Source: Humulus lupulus (Eukaryota > Streptophyta > Magnoliopsida > Rosales > Cannabaceae). From it: 64,000 bases of DNA. This document shows positions 9,830 through 21,186 of the stretch, one piece after another. Location of the stretch: NCBI RefSeq assembly GCF_963169125.1, contig NC_084798.1, forward strand, positions 101,325,970-101,389,969. The letters run 5' to 3'. The translations under genes were made by a program, and so were the position numbers. The first letter of the stretch is position 1; each line of letters begins with the position of its first letter. The notes under the pieces were generated by a model, which saw only the letters and a list, made by a program, of their open reading frames with translations, was not told the DNA's origin and searched no databases.

Positions 9830-10921
9830 CTAGATAGCGAAGGGCCAAGGGCTAGTCATGCTGGTTAAGTCATTCGGGGGTTTTCGGGGGTAGTTCGCAT
9901 GCCTTTGGCATTTGTCACATTTCCTTGCGAAATCATTAGCATCTCTCTCCATGGAAGGCCAGTAGTACCCTTGCCTCATGGCCTTCCGAGCTGTGGACGG
10001 TCCACTTGCATGGTTGCCACATTCACCCTCATGTATTTCATACAGCACCTTCATAGCTTCTTCCTCATCCACACACCGTAAGAGTCGCACAGAAAACCCC
10101 CTCTTGTACAGGACCCCATCCACCAAGGTGTATCGGGCCGCCTTGTAAACTAGTCTCCTAGCCTCCCTCTTGTCTGTTGGCACCACTCCATCCTTCAGAT
10201 AGTCTATAATCGGGCTAACCCATGACTCATTCGGGGCATTGACCATGTGAACGTCTGGATTGGCAATGCTTGGCCTTGGTAAGTATTCTATGGGCACTGA
10301 TTCGAGGGTATCTCCATCTCTAGTGGAAGCCAGCTTCGCGAGGGCATCAGCATGGATATTCTTCTCTCTCGGGATCTGCTCTATGCTATATTCCACCAAT
10401 TGCTCCAAATAGCTTCTTACCCTTTCCAAGTATGCAGCCATCTTGGGTCCCCTCGCTTGGTACTCCCCTTTCACCTGGAATACCACCAATTGTGAATCAC
10501 TAAAGATGTGTAGATGTGTTACCTTCAGCCCCTGGGCCAATCGCAGTCCTGCCAGAAGCGCTTCATATTCTGCCTCATTGTTCGAGGCTTCGAATCCAAA
10601 CCGTATTGCGCAGTACATCCTGAGTCCTTCGGGTCCAGTCATCATGAGGCCTGCACCAGATCCTCCTTCGTTGGATGCCCCATCCACGTGCAGGCTCCAT
10701 CCCTCAACACTCCTTGTCTCCCCTTCTGCAACCGACTGCCCCTCTTCTTCACTTCTTCCTCCACTCGGCTGACTAGTGAACTCCACTATGAAGTCTGTGA
10801 GTACTTGTCCATTGATGGAAGCTCTCGGGGTATAAACGATATCGAATTGACTCAACTCGATCGACCATTTCATCAGTCTTCCCGAGGTACCAGGCTTATG
10901 TAGGACCTGTCTCATGGGCAT
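9830..10921 (-). pseudogene. Second RNase H (aRNH type) and integrase zinc domain of the Tat element
   Basis: Residues 1-45 are the tail of the first RNase H region (RQVLHKPGTSGRLMKW). Residues about 75-210 form the extra RNase H: HVDGASNEGGSGAG, NNEAEYEALLAG, FSDSQLVV and HADALAKLAS supply the D-E-D-D residues. From about residue 265 comes the integrase HHCC zinc domain, ending CDKCQRH. A second, archaeal-like RNase H is diagnostic for the Tat lineage. It ends at a TAG at 9830-9832. It joins the preceding frame by a frameshift near 10915, where several residues of the usual linker are missing. Confidence 0.88.
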
Positions 10922-11306
10922 GGAAGTAGGGTCTCAACTTCCTTGAAGCCACCACTAATGCATATGCCAACTTCTCCATCTCAAGGTATAGAATCTTCGC
11001 GTCTGCCAGCCGCTTGCTGATATAGTACACGGGTCGTTGATGCTTCTTCTCCCCTTTAACCAAAGCCGCGCTTACGGCATGTTCGGACACTGCCAGGTAC
11101 AAGTATAGCCTTTCACCCCTTTCAGGTTTTGCCAACAGAGGTGGCTTCCCCAAATGCTCCTTCAGCTTGATAAACGCTTCTTCACACTCTTCATCCCAAG
11201 CGAACTTTTTGCTCCCTTTTAGGATGTTGAAGAAGGGGAGGCACTTGTCAGTCGACCTCGAGATGAATCTGTTAAGGGCCGCCACCCTTCCCGTTACGCA
11301 TTGCAC
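10896..11306 (-). pseudogene. RT connection and first RNase H region of the Tat element
   Basis: The protein has RVAALNRFISRST and FAWDEECEEAF, typical of the RT thumb/connection, then LYLYLAVSEHAVSAALV and KRLADAKILYLEMEKLAYALV of RNase H. The first catalytic Asp of RNase H is replaced in LAVSEHAV, as is common in Tat elements that rely on the second RNase H. It is separated from RT only by a TAA near 11328 in the same frame, and ends in a frameshift near 10915. Confidence 0.85.
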
Positions 11307-11327
11307 CTCCTTCTTACTCTTGGGTGG

Positions 11328-12314
11328 TTACATCTCTATCAAGGCCTTTATCTTATCAGGATTAGCCTCGATACCTCTGGAGTTGGCCATGAACCCCAGG
11401 AACTTCCCCGAGGATACACCGAAAGTGCATTTGCTTGGATTCAACTTCATTCGATATTTCCTTAGTGTGTCAAACATCTCCTCTAGGTCCTTGTTGAGCT
11501 CTGCGGCATTACGGGTCTTCACCAGCATATCGTCAACATATACCTCCATGTTCCTCCCTATCTGGTTAGCAAACATCTTGTTAACTAACCTTTGGTAGGT
11601 AGCACCCACGTTCTTTAACCCAAAGGGCATCACCTTGTAGAAGTAGAGTCCTTTATCCGTTATGAATGACGTATGCTCTTCATCACCTGGGTTCATAGGA
11701 ATCTGGTTGTACCCGGAGTAGGCATCCATGAAGCTAAGTAATTCATGCCCAGCCGTCGCATCCACCAGCTGATCTATCCTCGGGAGGGGGAAACTATCCT
11801 TTGGACAGGCCTTATTCAGGTTTGAGAAGTCCACGCAGGTCCTCCATTTCCCATTCGGTTTTGGGACCAGCACCGGATTCGATACCCATACAGGGTAAAA
11901 TGACTCGCGAATGAACCCATTGGCCTTCAACTTGTCTACTTCCTCCTTCAAAGTCGCGTACCTATCTGGGTCCAGCGCTCGTCTTTTCTGCCTAACAGGC
12001 CTTGCCTCAGCGGAGATATTCAAATGGTGGCACATGACACTAGGATCTATCCCCACCATATCTTCGTGTCTCCATGCGAATACATCTAGGTTATCCTTCA
12101 AAAACCTTATCAGCCTTTCCTTCACGTCATTCTGAAGACTTTTTCCTACCTTCAATTTTCTCAACGGTTCCTCCATTACTTCAACCTCCTCTATTTCTTC
12201 CACAGGTTCCGCCCCTGATTCCTCCACGGTTCTGGGGTCTAGCTCTTGCGGGCTTCCAGTGGGTGTGCATGGTGCCTCGTGTATCACCATGGCCATCGGT
12301 TCTCGTGGTTTCAC
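11328..12314 (-). pseudogene. Reverse transcriptase of the Tat element
   Basis: The RT fingers and palm are complete: NPVLVPKPNGKWRTCVDFSNLN, SFPLPRIDQLVD, SFMDAYSGYNQI, TDKGLYFYKVMPFGLKN, and the catalytic box YVDDMLVKT at about residue 255. The downstream KCTFGVSSGKFLGFM segment is also present. It copies element RNA into DNA in the cytoplasmic particle. It follows protease in the same frame, separated only by a TAG at 12357-12359. The sequence shows no loss of catalytic residues. Confidence 0.92.
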
Positions 12315-12356
12315 GGATGCACGGAGGGAGGTGTTGTAGCATTCCCTCGCTTCTCT

Positions 12357-12845
12357 CTATTCTCCTTTCATACTAGCTACTCCTCCGGGGGTTGGGAACT
12401 TGATGACCAAGTGATATATGGAAGTTATCGCTTTCAATTCTCTCAGGGATGGTCTCCCCAATATCGCATTGAAAGCAGACACACAATCCACCACGACGAA
12501 ATTTGCCATGACTATAGTCTGTTGGGGTTGCTCCCCCATGGTTAATGCCAATTCGATCATCCCTAGAGGTTGTATCGAGTCCCCCGCGAATCCATATAGG
12601 GAAGATTGGCAGGGCTTCAAGTGGCGGATGCCCAGCCCCATCTTTTCCAAGGTGGGGCGATACAGGATATCCACTGAGCTGCCATTGTCCACCAGAACCC
12701 GATGCACCCGCATATTGGCCAACTGAACTGTAAACACCATAGGGTCGTTATGAGGGTAGTGCATCCCCCGTGCGTCCTCCTCAGTTAAAGTGATCGAGTC
12801 ATTTTCTCCCTTGAAGCTTTTCGGGGGTCGTTGTTCCAAACTCAT
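12357..12845 (-). pseudogene. Aspartic protease of the Tat element
   Basis: The active-site box VLVDNGSSVDILY lies near residue 55, with the partner ILGRPSL near 130. It would cleave the gag-pol polyprotein as a dimer. Its ATG overlaps the gag stop as ATGA (12842-12845), so protease is in a different frame from gag here. It ends in TAG at 12357-12359, where related proteins have Gln. Confidence 0.88.
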
Positions 12846-14053
12846 GACACAGGGTGGTGGACTTCGCCTGACTTCTCTAGCGTACCAATCTCGCCCTTTG
12901 CGGGAGTCCTCCCGAACCCCGGACCTCCGAAAATAGTTCTTACTTCTCCCGAAATCTCTGGAGCTCCTCTTTGCATCTGAGACGTCACCGGTTCGTCCTC
13001 TAACTTCGGCCTTTCTCTCCTAACATATCGGCCCAGGTGTCCCTTGCGGATGAGCTCCTCAATTTCTTCTTTCAAATGAATAAACTCTGTTGTGGAGTGA
13101 CCAATATCCTTGTGGTATTGACAGTACCTACTAGGGTCCCTCTTGGACCGATCTTTTCTCATTGGCGGGGGCTTCTTGAAGGGAACCCGCTTCTCGTTGG
13201 TGAGGTAGATATGCTCCCTTGTATCCGTGAGGCTCGTATAGAAAGTATAAGCCATTTTCCTATGGTCGCTTCCCCGCTTGGGCTTTCTATGTTGATCATC
13301 CCTCGACCCTTCGTACGCCCTCTTCTTCTTTGCTCCATTCGACCCTTCATTAGTTGGGGGCTTTGTAGTGGACTCACACTTTCCCGCCTTTAAGTTCGCG
13401 TGGCCATCCTCTACACGAATATACTTCTGCGCTCTCTCGTAGAAGTCATCTAGGTCTGTGACTTCCCTTTTGAGCATATTATCCCACAATTTGCTTCCCG
13501 GACGCACCCCAGCGGTGATGGCCATTTTTAACTCTCTGCGGGTCAAGCTCCCCACTTTGGCTGCTTCCATGTTAAACCTGTGGATGTAGCTTTTTAGACT
13601 CTCATTTTCGCCCTGTTTTACATTGGCGAGGCTGGTGCCCGGCATTGTATAATCACGCATGGCATGATGCTGTTGGAGAAATTCATCTGAAAAATGTTGC
13701 CAAGACCTGACGGATCCCAGTCGATGTCTCTTAAACCATTTGTATGCGGGTCCTTTCAACGTGACTGCAAAACAGTGGCATCTAGCTCCGCTACTAATCC
13801 CCCTCAACTTCATCAAGTCATTAAATGCGTCTAGATGGTATTTGGGGTCGGTGCTTCTTTCATACGGGGTCATATGAGGCTCCTTGAAGTTGGTTGGGAG
13901 TCGGATGGCTTGGATCTCTTTGGTGAAGGGCGATTCATGGTCGAACTCCTCCTCAAGGCTTTGCCCTCCAGACGCGGTGACAATCTTACTCCGCAGGCTC
14001 CTCATCTCTGTATCGAGGTCTTGCCTCCTCTTCTTTAGGGAGTCTCTCAACAT
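12842..14053 (-). CDS. Gag of the Tat element (N-terminus uncertain)
   Basis: The 403-residue frame contains a retrotransposon gag core: PYERSTDPKYHLDAFNDLM, FKRHRLGSVRSWQHFSDEFLQQH and ESLKSYIHRFNMEA. Near the end, RYCQYHKDIGHSTTEFIHLKEEIE is the Cys/His segment typical of Tat gag. Its second Cys-x-x-Cys partner is lacking, so it is not a classical zinc knuckle. Gag forms the particle that packages RNA. The ATG at 14053 is the first in this frame; homologous sequence upstream is split over other frames, so the original start probably lay near 14710. Confidence 0.85.
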   Translation of the reverse strand: MLRDSLKKRRQDLDTEMRSLRSKIVTASGGQSLEEEFDHESPFTKEIQAIRLPTNFKEPHMTPYERSTDPKYHLDAFNDLMKLRGISSGARCHCFAVTLKGPAYKWFKRHRLGSVRSWQHFSDEFLQQHHAMRDYTMPGTSLANVKQGENESLKSYIHRFNMEAAKVGSLTRRELKMAITAGVRPGSKLWDNMLKREVTDLDDFYERAQKYIRVEDGHANLKAGKCESTTKPPTNEGSNGAKKKRAYEGSRDDQHRKPKRGSDHRKMAYTFYTSLTDTREHIYLTNEKRVPFKKPPPMRKDRSKRDPSRYCQYHKDIGHSTTEFIHLKEEIEELIRKGHLGRYVRRERPKLEDEPVTSQMQRGAPEISGEVRTIFGGPGFGRTPAKGEIGTLEKSGEVHHPVS

Positions 14054-14830
14054 GGACGGGTTGACATCTTCCTTTCCTTTGCCGTCTCGGGGGACAGTAG
14101 GAGGGGTAGTCCTCTTATCCGCCTTCTTCTTGTTGAGATCTTCTCATAGATCCGAGGGCGTCCTCTTTGAGGTGGCCTCGATGTCGTTGCGAGAGCCAAC
14201 ATTGTTCCCTTGCCTTGGCCCCTGGGGTGGCCTCGATGGTCTGGGATGCTCATGCGGCTTCTCCCTGGGGGTGTTACTGGTGGAGTGTCTGGTCCTCCCG
14301 TCGTCTACCGAGACTGTGGTTTCCTGACCCTTCTCTTTCCTCTTGGGCAGGGTCGCGTTCGACTTACCTCCTGCATGTTCTCCAGGGTGGTCTCCAGTCT
14401 TTGATTTTTACGGTGCAGCTCATGAATCTCCTCTTCATAGAAACGAGATTTAGAACTCGAGCTCATGGAATGGACCCAGGGTTGTTTATCATGTCTACGC
14501 GTCGAGGGGCCCGGATCCTACCGACCGGAGTTCGGTACCTGTGGTGGTTTGGGAGGAGAGAACTCGTTGGCATTCCCGGGTGGTGCGGTAGTTGCCCTGG
14601 GAGGATTCTCACCGGGCGGGATGGCCGGTGACAAGGCCTCCCTGTCATTCTCGTGAACCTGAGGGTCCCTTGGGGGCTCCACGTCTCAGGGTGGAGGTGG
14701 ATCCTTCATGGAGGCCTTCAGCTGGACTCCGTTAAGGTGGACCTCCACCTCTCATGGCTCCCTGAGTCGCTTCGAACGTCTTGGCCTTTCTTCTTGCCGG
14801 AAGTAATGGTAGAACAGTAGCTTGGTGCTT
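14054..14830 (-). pseudogene. Degenerate gag N-terminus and 5' leader of the Tat element
   Basis: The - strand has proline-rich reading segments in more than one frame (for example 14253-14047 and 14648-14463), suggesting frameshifts in the gag N-terminus. An ATG near 14711 opens MKDPPPP and is soon stopped. The leader between this and the primer site is short. Confidence 0.5.
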
Positions 14831-14835
14831 ACGTT

Positions 14836-14854
14836 CCCACAGACGGTGCCAAAC
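14836..14854 (-). other. Primer binding site of the Tat element
   Basis: Immediately inside the 5' LTR the - strand reads TTTGGCACCGTCTGTGGGA. This is the kind of primer site seen in Tat-type elements and is not the initiator-Met type. I do not assign the tRNA. Confidence 0.7.
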
Positions 14855-15947
14855 TGTTGACGGTAAGAACTCGTCAACGATTAAAGGTTAGAAAACTTTG
14901 ATCTCTATACTACAGAAAGCTTTGAATCGGATGGAAAGAACTCGAATCAACAGAAGAAAACCAAAGCAACAATGGAACCAAGATCATATATTTCTTCAGT
15001 CTCTTTCATACACTCAGTTTTCCAACCCCTTAACCTGAGGGGTTGGGTCCTATTTATAAGGGGGCTCTATTGGCCCCTTATACAAACAAGTCCCAGATGA
15101 CAGGGACGTACGCAGGTACTCTTATAGTGTAGTGGCTTAGGGCGTAGTGGTGTCTACCCTGATGATGCCAGAGTTGTGGCCTAGGACATAGTACTGTCGG
15201 CTCTGGCGTATGGCCGGGGGTGTCCAAGTGGTACCACTACTCTTTGTACAGGTTCGTATCGCCACTACTCCTCAGATGCAGATGACAGGGCCATGCCTCT
15301 GTTCTCTCCATAACCGTACACCCCATGTTAGTACACGTGTCCTGTACCCGGTCGTCCTCATCAATCCCCGTTTAATACCCAATGTTGGCTTGGCAATCCC
15401 ATTAAGTGTCTCTAAGTGCTCCTCGTGCCAATGTCAAGGAGGCTTCAACCTGCATGTGTCATGTGAAGCCAAGGCGCTAGGAGTTGAGGTTGGCCTACGC
15501 AGGTCACATGGAGGCGAGGCTGAAGACACGGGCAACGCAACATGGCCGCACCCTCGCATAGCGAGGCTACCCCTCTTCTCCCCGGGTGCAGACGTGGCGA
15601 GGCTCGGGGCACAGGCGCCACAACAAGGCCTCACCCTCGCACAGCGAGGGTGTCTTGCGTAGCGAGGCTGACCTTCTTCTCCCGAGTGCAGGCGAGGCTC
15701 GATGCTTGATGGGATGGGGCGCACGCAGATGACCAGCTGGGGACCCTCGCATAGCGAGGGTGACGTTCGGATTGGCAAGTGGCCGAGGGCCCTCGCATAG
15801 CGAGGGTGGCCCTCTTAGCCCAATTCCCTCACCATCATGTGACATCCTTATCCCCTTGTGCGGACAATGAGTAGCTTTTAGGATGTCTCGTAGTATAGAG
15901 CTTCACTTGTGAATAGAATTCACAAGGGAAAAATTTCCACATTTACA
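14855..15947 (-). repeat. 5' LTR of the Tat element
   Basis: It is nearly identical to 3654-4745, with a few substitutions visible by eye. A TATA box (reverse complement of 15049-15060) matches the one in the other LTR. It is followed at 15948-15952 by the target duplication catgt. Confidence 0.93.
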
Positions 15948-15952
15948 CATGT

Positions 15953-17727
15953 TTAAACATTTAGCAATCCCTAATAAACATATAACTTATTGACATAAAC
16001 ATGAATTCGTAAGCTAACAATTAGCCATTCAGCATATCATATTCAACAATCAAGCACAACAACCAGATTACACAATAAATAAGGTCGACACCCTTAGGTC
16101 GCACCCTCTGTTTACCCCACTGACTCCGGCCCGCTTAAACCGAACTCAGTGCATAATAAGTTGTCCTTAGCTACCAGTGGCCAAGCCGTGCCTTGTGCGC
16201 TAGTGTAAACTCCAACACTCTTAGGCCGTTTGTCTACTATTTACATGGCATGATACCATCCTCTAAAAGGCATACAAATTAGGGAACCCTTAGTCCCATT
16301 ATGAATCCACAATCGGGTGCAGTTTTCTTACCTTTAATTTCCAAATGCTTCAATTATGAGAAATTCCCCTTGAGCACGACCCGTCTCCCGAGCCCTAGCT
16401 TTTACCTAGTCACAACCAAGATAAGGGATTCCATTAATATTCGATTAAAGGTTTCTGGATAAAGTTCTAGCTTCCGGGACATCAAATTCCACCAAGCATG
16501 GTGGTGGAATTGATCCCGAGCACCCTAGGTTAGGTTCCCGCGCTTAAAACCTTCAAATAACGAAAAATGCCCTTAAGGGTCGCGGCCCTGCCCTGTGGCG
16601 CCGCGGCACTTCCTTAATGCAGAGCCTCCTTGGCTCTTCTTTGCTTCTCAGGGTCGTGGCACTCTAGAACAGAATTGCAGCCCAGCCCCTCGTGCCTAGA
16701 AAATCCACCATTTTGAATATCCCAACCTTGCTCAAAACCACCCCAAAGCATCCTAATTCCAAAACCCATTGATCACAAAACTTCTAACATGATTCTAGCA
16801 ACATAATCCAGCAAAATCCTAGCTTAAAAACTCATTAAAATCCCATTTTAATTTTTGAAACCCAGAAGCTCAAGAACATAAAAACCAGCAACGGAACACC
16901 AGAATTAAACCATTAGATCATAGATTCAAGCTTACCTCCACTGCAGAACCACTTCTCTAAGCAAATTCTGAGCTAACTCCCAAGCTTTTTGCCTTAATTC
17001 AACCTTGAAATTAAGAACCTAGGAACCCTTAGATTTCACCTCAAAAATCATAATCAATTGATTAAAAATGAAATCCACTGCTTACCTTAGTTTCTGGTTG
17101 AATTCCTTTGCTAAAACTGAGCTATTCCCTCAAAACTCTAGCTCAAATCACAGAGTTTCCAGCTGAGTTTCTCAGATTCTAGTGGTTTTCCTTGAGAAAG
17201 AATAAGAGAGAAGGAGACAGAGAGGGGGGAGAGTCGGTTCCTCTGTTTCCACCAAGTTCTGAGGATTTTACTTAGTCTATCCTTAGGTATTTAAGTTAAT
17301 CCCGGGGCTCGGGGTGCCGGAAACGTCCCCGAGGGCAAAATGGTAAGATTCCCCAGTATTCCCACCTAGACTTCCTAACCTCAAATATATCTCCAATTAT
17401 TTATTTCCATAACCCGATAACCTAAATAACCATCCAATACCTGAAATACCCCTTGACTTGCCCAAAGTCAAGTATTAAGTCCCGTTGTGACTTTCTCGCT
17501 AGCTAGCTCCCTAGGATCGCCTCAAGTCGCATGCTGCAGATTTACCCACATAATAATGTGGTTCTTACAAATATAACATATAATCACATTTACATTCTTA
17601 TAAACATACTAGCTTTCTTATCATATAATCATGCATTAAGTTAATAAATTCACGCATAAACCAATTATGCCCTCCCAGCACACTAATCAAGGCCCTTAAG
17701 CCTAATTAGTGATTTTGGGTCGTTACA
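15953..17727 (-). mobile_element. Chromovirus 3' LTR, right piece
   Basis: This continues the LTR begun at 3183-3653. It ends gtcgttaca at 17727, directly against a polypurine tract. Sequence near the end (aaggcccttaagcctaattagtgattttgg) matches the + strand LTR starts at 48080 and 53038. A GC-palindrome block is at about 16580-16690. There is no gene in it. Confidence 0.88.
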
Positions 17728-17742
17728 ACTATCCCCTCCTAC
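17728..17742 (-). other. Polypurine tract of the - strand chromovirus
   Basis: The - strand reads AGGAGGGGATAG just before the LTR start. The + strand chromovirus has the same tract at 53025-53037. Confidence 0.85.
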
Positions 17743-17763
17743 TGAGAATTTTGTCCTCGAAAT

Positions 17764-18144
17764 TTACCTGAATAGCTCGAGATACTGACCCCACATCACC
17801 GTCTCTAGCTCCCAAGTCGCTTCCTCGACCTTGTTATTTCTCCACAACACTTTAACTAACGGAATCGTCTTATTCCATTAAACTTTATCCTTCCGGTCCA
17901 CAATATGAACCGGTCGCTCCTCATAGGACAAATCTACCTGTAACTCTAAGTCCTCATACTTCAATACATGCGTCAAATCTGAGACATACTTCCGCAACAT
18001 AGAGACATGGAATACATCGTGAACTCACGACAACGATGGTGGCAAGGCCAACCTGTAAGCCACTTGTCCAATAATTTCTAAAATCTTGAATGGTCCGACA
18101 AACTGAGGGCTCAGCTTGCCCTTTACTCCAAATCTCCTCACCCC
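17764..18144 (-). pseudogene. Integrase tail and chromodomain of the - strand chromovirus
   Basis: In the frames used by the + strand copy, the region reads VFHVSMLRKYV, YEDLELQ, then KTIPLVKVLWRN, VEEATWELE and a final LFR stop at 17764. The KVLWRN/EEATWE segment is the chromodomain, which targets integration to modified histone tails. Stops and at least one frame change break it. The chromodomain identifies a chromovirus, most like the Tekay lineage. Confidence 0.8.
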
Positions 18145-19083
18145 TCACAGTGGTGAAACTCGCAGAAACACGTGTTCCCCAACTTGAAACTCCATGTCTC
18201 TACGCCCAGGATTAGTGTAGCTTTTCTGTCTACTCTGTGAAGCAAGCATCCTGGCTCGGATCTTCTCAATAGCTTCACTCGTCTTCTGAACCATGTCTGG
18301 CCCCAAATACTTTCTCTCACCCATCTCGTCCCAATGAATGGGCGACCTACACTTCCTTCCATATAGCAACTCATAAGGAGCCATTTCAATCATGGATTGA
18401 TAACTGTTGTTATACAAAAATTCAATCAACGGGAGATACTTACTCCAAGATCCCTCGAAATCAATCACACACGCCCTAAGCATATCCTCCAACACCTGAA
18501 TCGTCCTCTCAGACTGTCCATCAGTCTGAGGATGAAAGGTTGTGCTAAACTTCAACTGAGTCCCCATGGCCCTTTGCAGAGCTTCCCAGAACTTAGAGGT
18601 AAAGATAGGGTCTCGATCAGATACAATTGACTTAGGAACCCCATGGAGACGAACTATCTCCCTCACATACAACTCTACATACTGTTCCACTATGTAAGTC
18701 GACTTCACTGGCAGAAAATGAGCTGACTTAGTGTATCTGTCCACTATCACCCACACCGAGTCATAAAGTCCCATTGTCCTTGGTAGACCTCCCACAAAGT
18801 CCATGGTAATGTCCTCCCACTTCAACTCTGGGATACCTAAAGGCTGAAGTAACCTTGCTGGTCGTTGATGCTCAGCTTTCACCTGCTGACAAGTCAAACA
18901 TCTGGCCACATACTCTACCACATCCTTCTTCATCCCGGGCCACCAATATAATGTCCGTAGATCCTGATACATCTTTGTGGTACCCGGATGAAGCGAGTAT
19001 GGCGTAGTGTGAGATTCATCTAGTATCTCTCGTCTGATCCCTTTATCTTCCGGAACACAAATCCTTCCTTGATACCGAAGCAC
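18145..19083 (-). pseudogene. Integrase of the - strand chromovirus
   Basis: The 312 residues start in the zinc domain (YWWPGMKKDVVEYVARCLTCQ), then the core: ITMDFVGGLP (Asp 1), SDRDPIFTSKFW (Asp 2) and TDGQSERTIQ (Glu). All three catalytic residues are kept. The chain is open to FLRVSPL and stops at a TGA at 18145 where an Arg codon is expected. Of the two chromovirus copies this is the better preserved integrase. Confidence 0.9.
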
Positions 19084-19149
19084 ACCAGTCTCGAAAGCAG
19101 AATAATCCTTAGCTATCCCCGCTAAGACATTCTGTCTAACCTCCTGCAG

Positions 19150-19914
19150 CTACGCATTTACCAACTGTCCCTCCTTAATCCGCTCTAGAAGGGTCGACTG
19201 CAAAGTAACATTGGCCAACTGGCCCAGCACTAGCTCTATCCTTGCCCTGGTCATCTCATCAGTTAACTCCTTAGAGATTTGAACTGAACTGAATAACTGC
19301 CCCGAGCCCCTCCGGCTCAATGCATCTGCTACAACATTGGCTTTCCCTTGGTGATAAAGAATATCACAATCATAATCTTTAACCAACTCCAACCAACGCC
19401 TCTGTCTCATGTTCAGATCCTTCTGAGTGAAGAAATACTTCAAACTCTTATGGTCAGTGTATATCTCGCACTTCTCCCCATACAGGTAATGCCGCCAAAC
19501 CTTCAATGCGAATACCACTGCCTCCAGCTCCAAATCATGGGTAGGATATCTCTGTTCATACTCCTTCAGCTGCCGCGATGCATAAGCTATAACCCTCTCA
19601 TTCTGCATCAACACACAACCCAAACCCATCCTCGATGCATCACAGTATACTACAAACTTTCCTTCCTCTGAAGGAAGACTCAGTACAAGCACAGTAATAA
19701 GTCGTCGCTTTAATTCTTGGAAACTGTCCTCAAACTTCTCTGACCAAACGAACTTCTGGTTCTTCCGTGTCAACTCTGTCATTGGTGAAGCAATCTTCGA
19801 GAATACTTCTACAAACCGCCTGTAATAACCTGCTAACCTGAGGAAACTCTGCACATCCGAGGCGTTCCTTGGCCTCGGCCAATTTCTCACTGCTTTCACC
19901 TTGGACGGATCCAC
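19150..19914 (-). pseudogene. RT thumb and RNase H of the - strand chromovirus
   Basis: [19 protein letters not shown] marks the RT connection. RNase H follows: [44 protein letters not shown] and [11 protein letters not shown], with all acidic residues. It ends at TAG 19150-19152, where the related copy has Gln. A stop near 19924 separates it from the RT palm in the same frame. Confidence 0.9.
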
Positions 19915-20028
19915 CTTAATCCCCTATGCGCCAACTATATGCCCGAGAAAAGTCACCTCCGGCAACCAAAACTTACACTTCTTAAACTTGGCATATAACC
20001 GATGCTCCCTTAACCTCTGTAAGACCTG

Positions 20029-20289
20029 TCAAAGATGTCGCTCGTGCTCTTCCTCTGAACTGGAGTACACTAAGATGTCGTCGATGAAGACAATGACGAA
20101 CTGATCCAAGAAGTCCTTGAACACCATGTTCATCAGATCCATGAAAGCTGTCGGAGCATTGGTCAAACCAAAAGACATGACCAAGAACTCATAGTGCCCA
20201 TACCGCGTTCGAAAGGCCGTCTTCGGTATGTCCTCGTCCTTGATCCTCAGCTGGTGATAACCAAATCGAAGGTCAATCTTTGAGAACAC
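20029..20289 (-). pseudogene. RT palm of the - strand chromovirus
   Basis: [16 protein letters not shown] holds the first catalytic Asp, and [10 protein letters not shown] holds the other two. The reading frame is the same as its neighbours; it stops at a TGA (from an expected Arg codon) at 20029-20031 and begins after a TAG at 20299-20301. Confidence 0.9.
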
Positions 20290-20298
20290 TGTCTTTCC

Positions 20299-21186
20299 CT
20301 ACAGCTGATCAAACAAGTCATCAATCCTTGGTAGAGGGTACTTATTCTTAATGGTCAACTTGTTCAATTCCCTGTAGTCTATACACATCCTCAGAGTCCA
20401 GTCCTTCTTATTAACAAACAAGACTGGAGCGCCCCATGGAGAGTAACTAGGTCTGATGAATCCCAAACCCAGAAGTTCCTGTAAATGTATCTTCAACTCC
20501 TTCAACTGTGCTGCTGCCATTCTGTATGGTGCTCTTGAAACTGGTTCTGTCCCCGGTGCTAACTCGTTAACAAACTGAATCTCCCTGCGTGGAGGCAACC
20601 CTGGTAGCTCCTCAGGAAATACATCCAAAAACTCACAAACCACCCTGGTCTTTCCCGGCCCCACTGGCAACATCCTGGTAGTGTCCACCACACTAGCCAG
20701 AAAACATACACATCCACCCCGTAACAGGTCTCTGGCTCTCAATGCTGAAATCATGGGTATGGGGGGTCCAAATACCGCACCCACAAAGACAAAAGGATCT
20801 TCGCCCTCAGGCTCAAAAGTCACCATCTTCTTCCTACAGTCAATGGTAGCCCCATACCTGACCATCCAATCCATTCCTAGGATCATGTCAAAGTCCTCTA
20901 TGTATAACTCAATTAGATCTACCGAAAGCTCCCTATTATCAACCATCACTGGCAGTGCCCTAATCCACCTCCTAGAAACTACCAGTTCCCCAGTAGGCAA
21001 CAAAGTCCCAAACCCTGCAGTCTGATACTCACTAAGTCTACACAATCTATCAATCACTTTACTAGAAACAAAGGAAGGTGTAGCACCAGAGTCAATCAAT
21101 ACAGTAAAAGGAGAGCCAACACTAGAAATTTTACCTATCACTACCGAGGGACTAGCCTCGGCCTCTGCCTGTGTCAAAGTGAACAC
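20299..21186 (-). pseudogene. Protease and RT N-terminal part of the - strand chromovirus
   Basis: The protease active site is [11 protein letters not shown] near residue 32, followed by DMILGMDWM. From about residue 195 come [36 protein letters not shown] and [12 protein letters not shown] of the RT fingers. It is one frame with the gag zinc-knuckle region upstream, separated by one TGA. Confidence 0.9.

Larger units (their letters stand above)
3654..15947 (-). mobile_element. Complete Tat-lineage Ty3/gypsy retrotransposon, 12.3 kb
   Basis: It is bounded by two LTRs of 1,092 and 1,093 bp and flanked by the exact 5-bp duplication catgt (3649-3653 and 15948-15952). Order on the - strand is 5' LTR, primer site, gag, protease, RT, RNase H, second (aRNH-type) RNase H, integrase, spacer, opposite-strand accessory ORF, polypurine tract, 3' LTR. 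The dual RNase H and the antisense ORF are marks of the Tat lineage. The LTRs differ at only scattered positions by eye, so insertion into the chromovirus LTR was fairly recent. Even so, gag-pol has several nonsense codons and a frameshift, so the copy is probably not autonomous. Confidence 0.93.
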
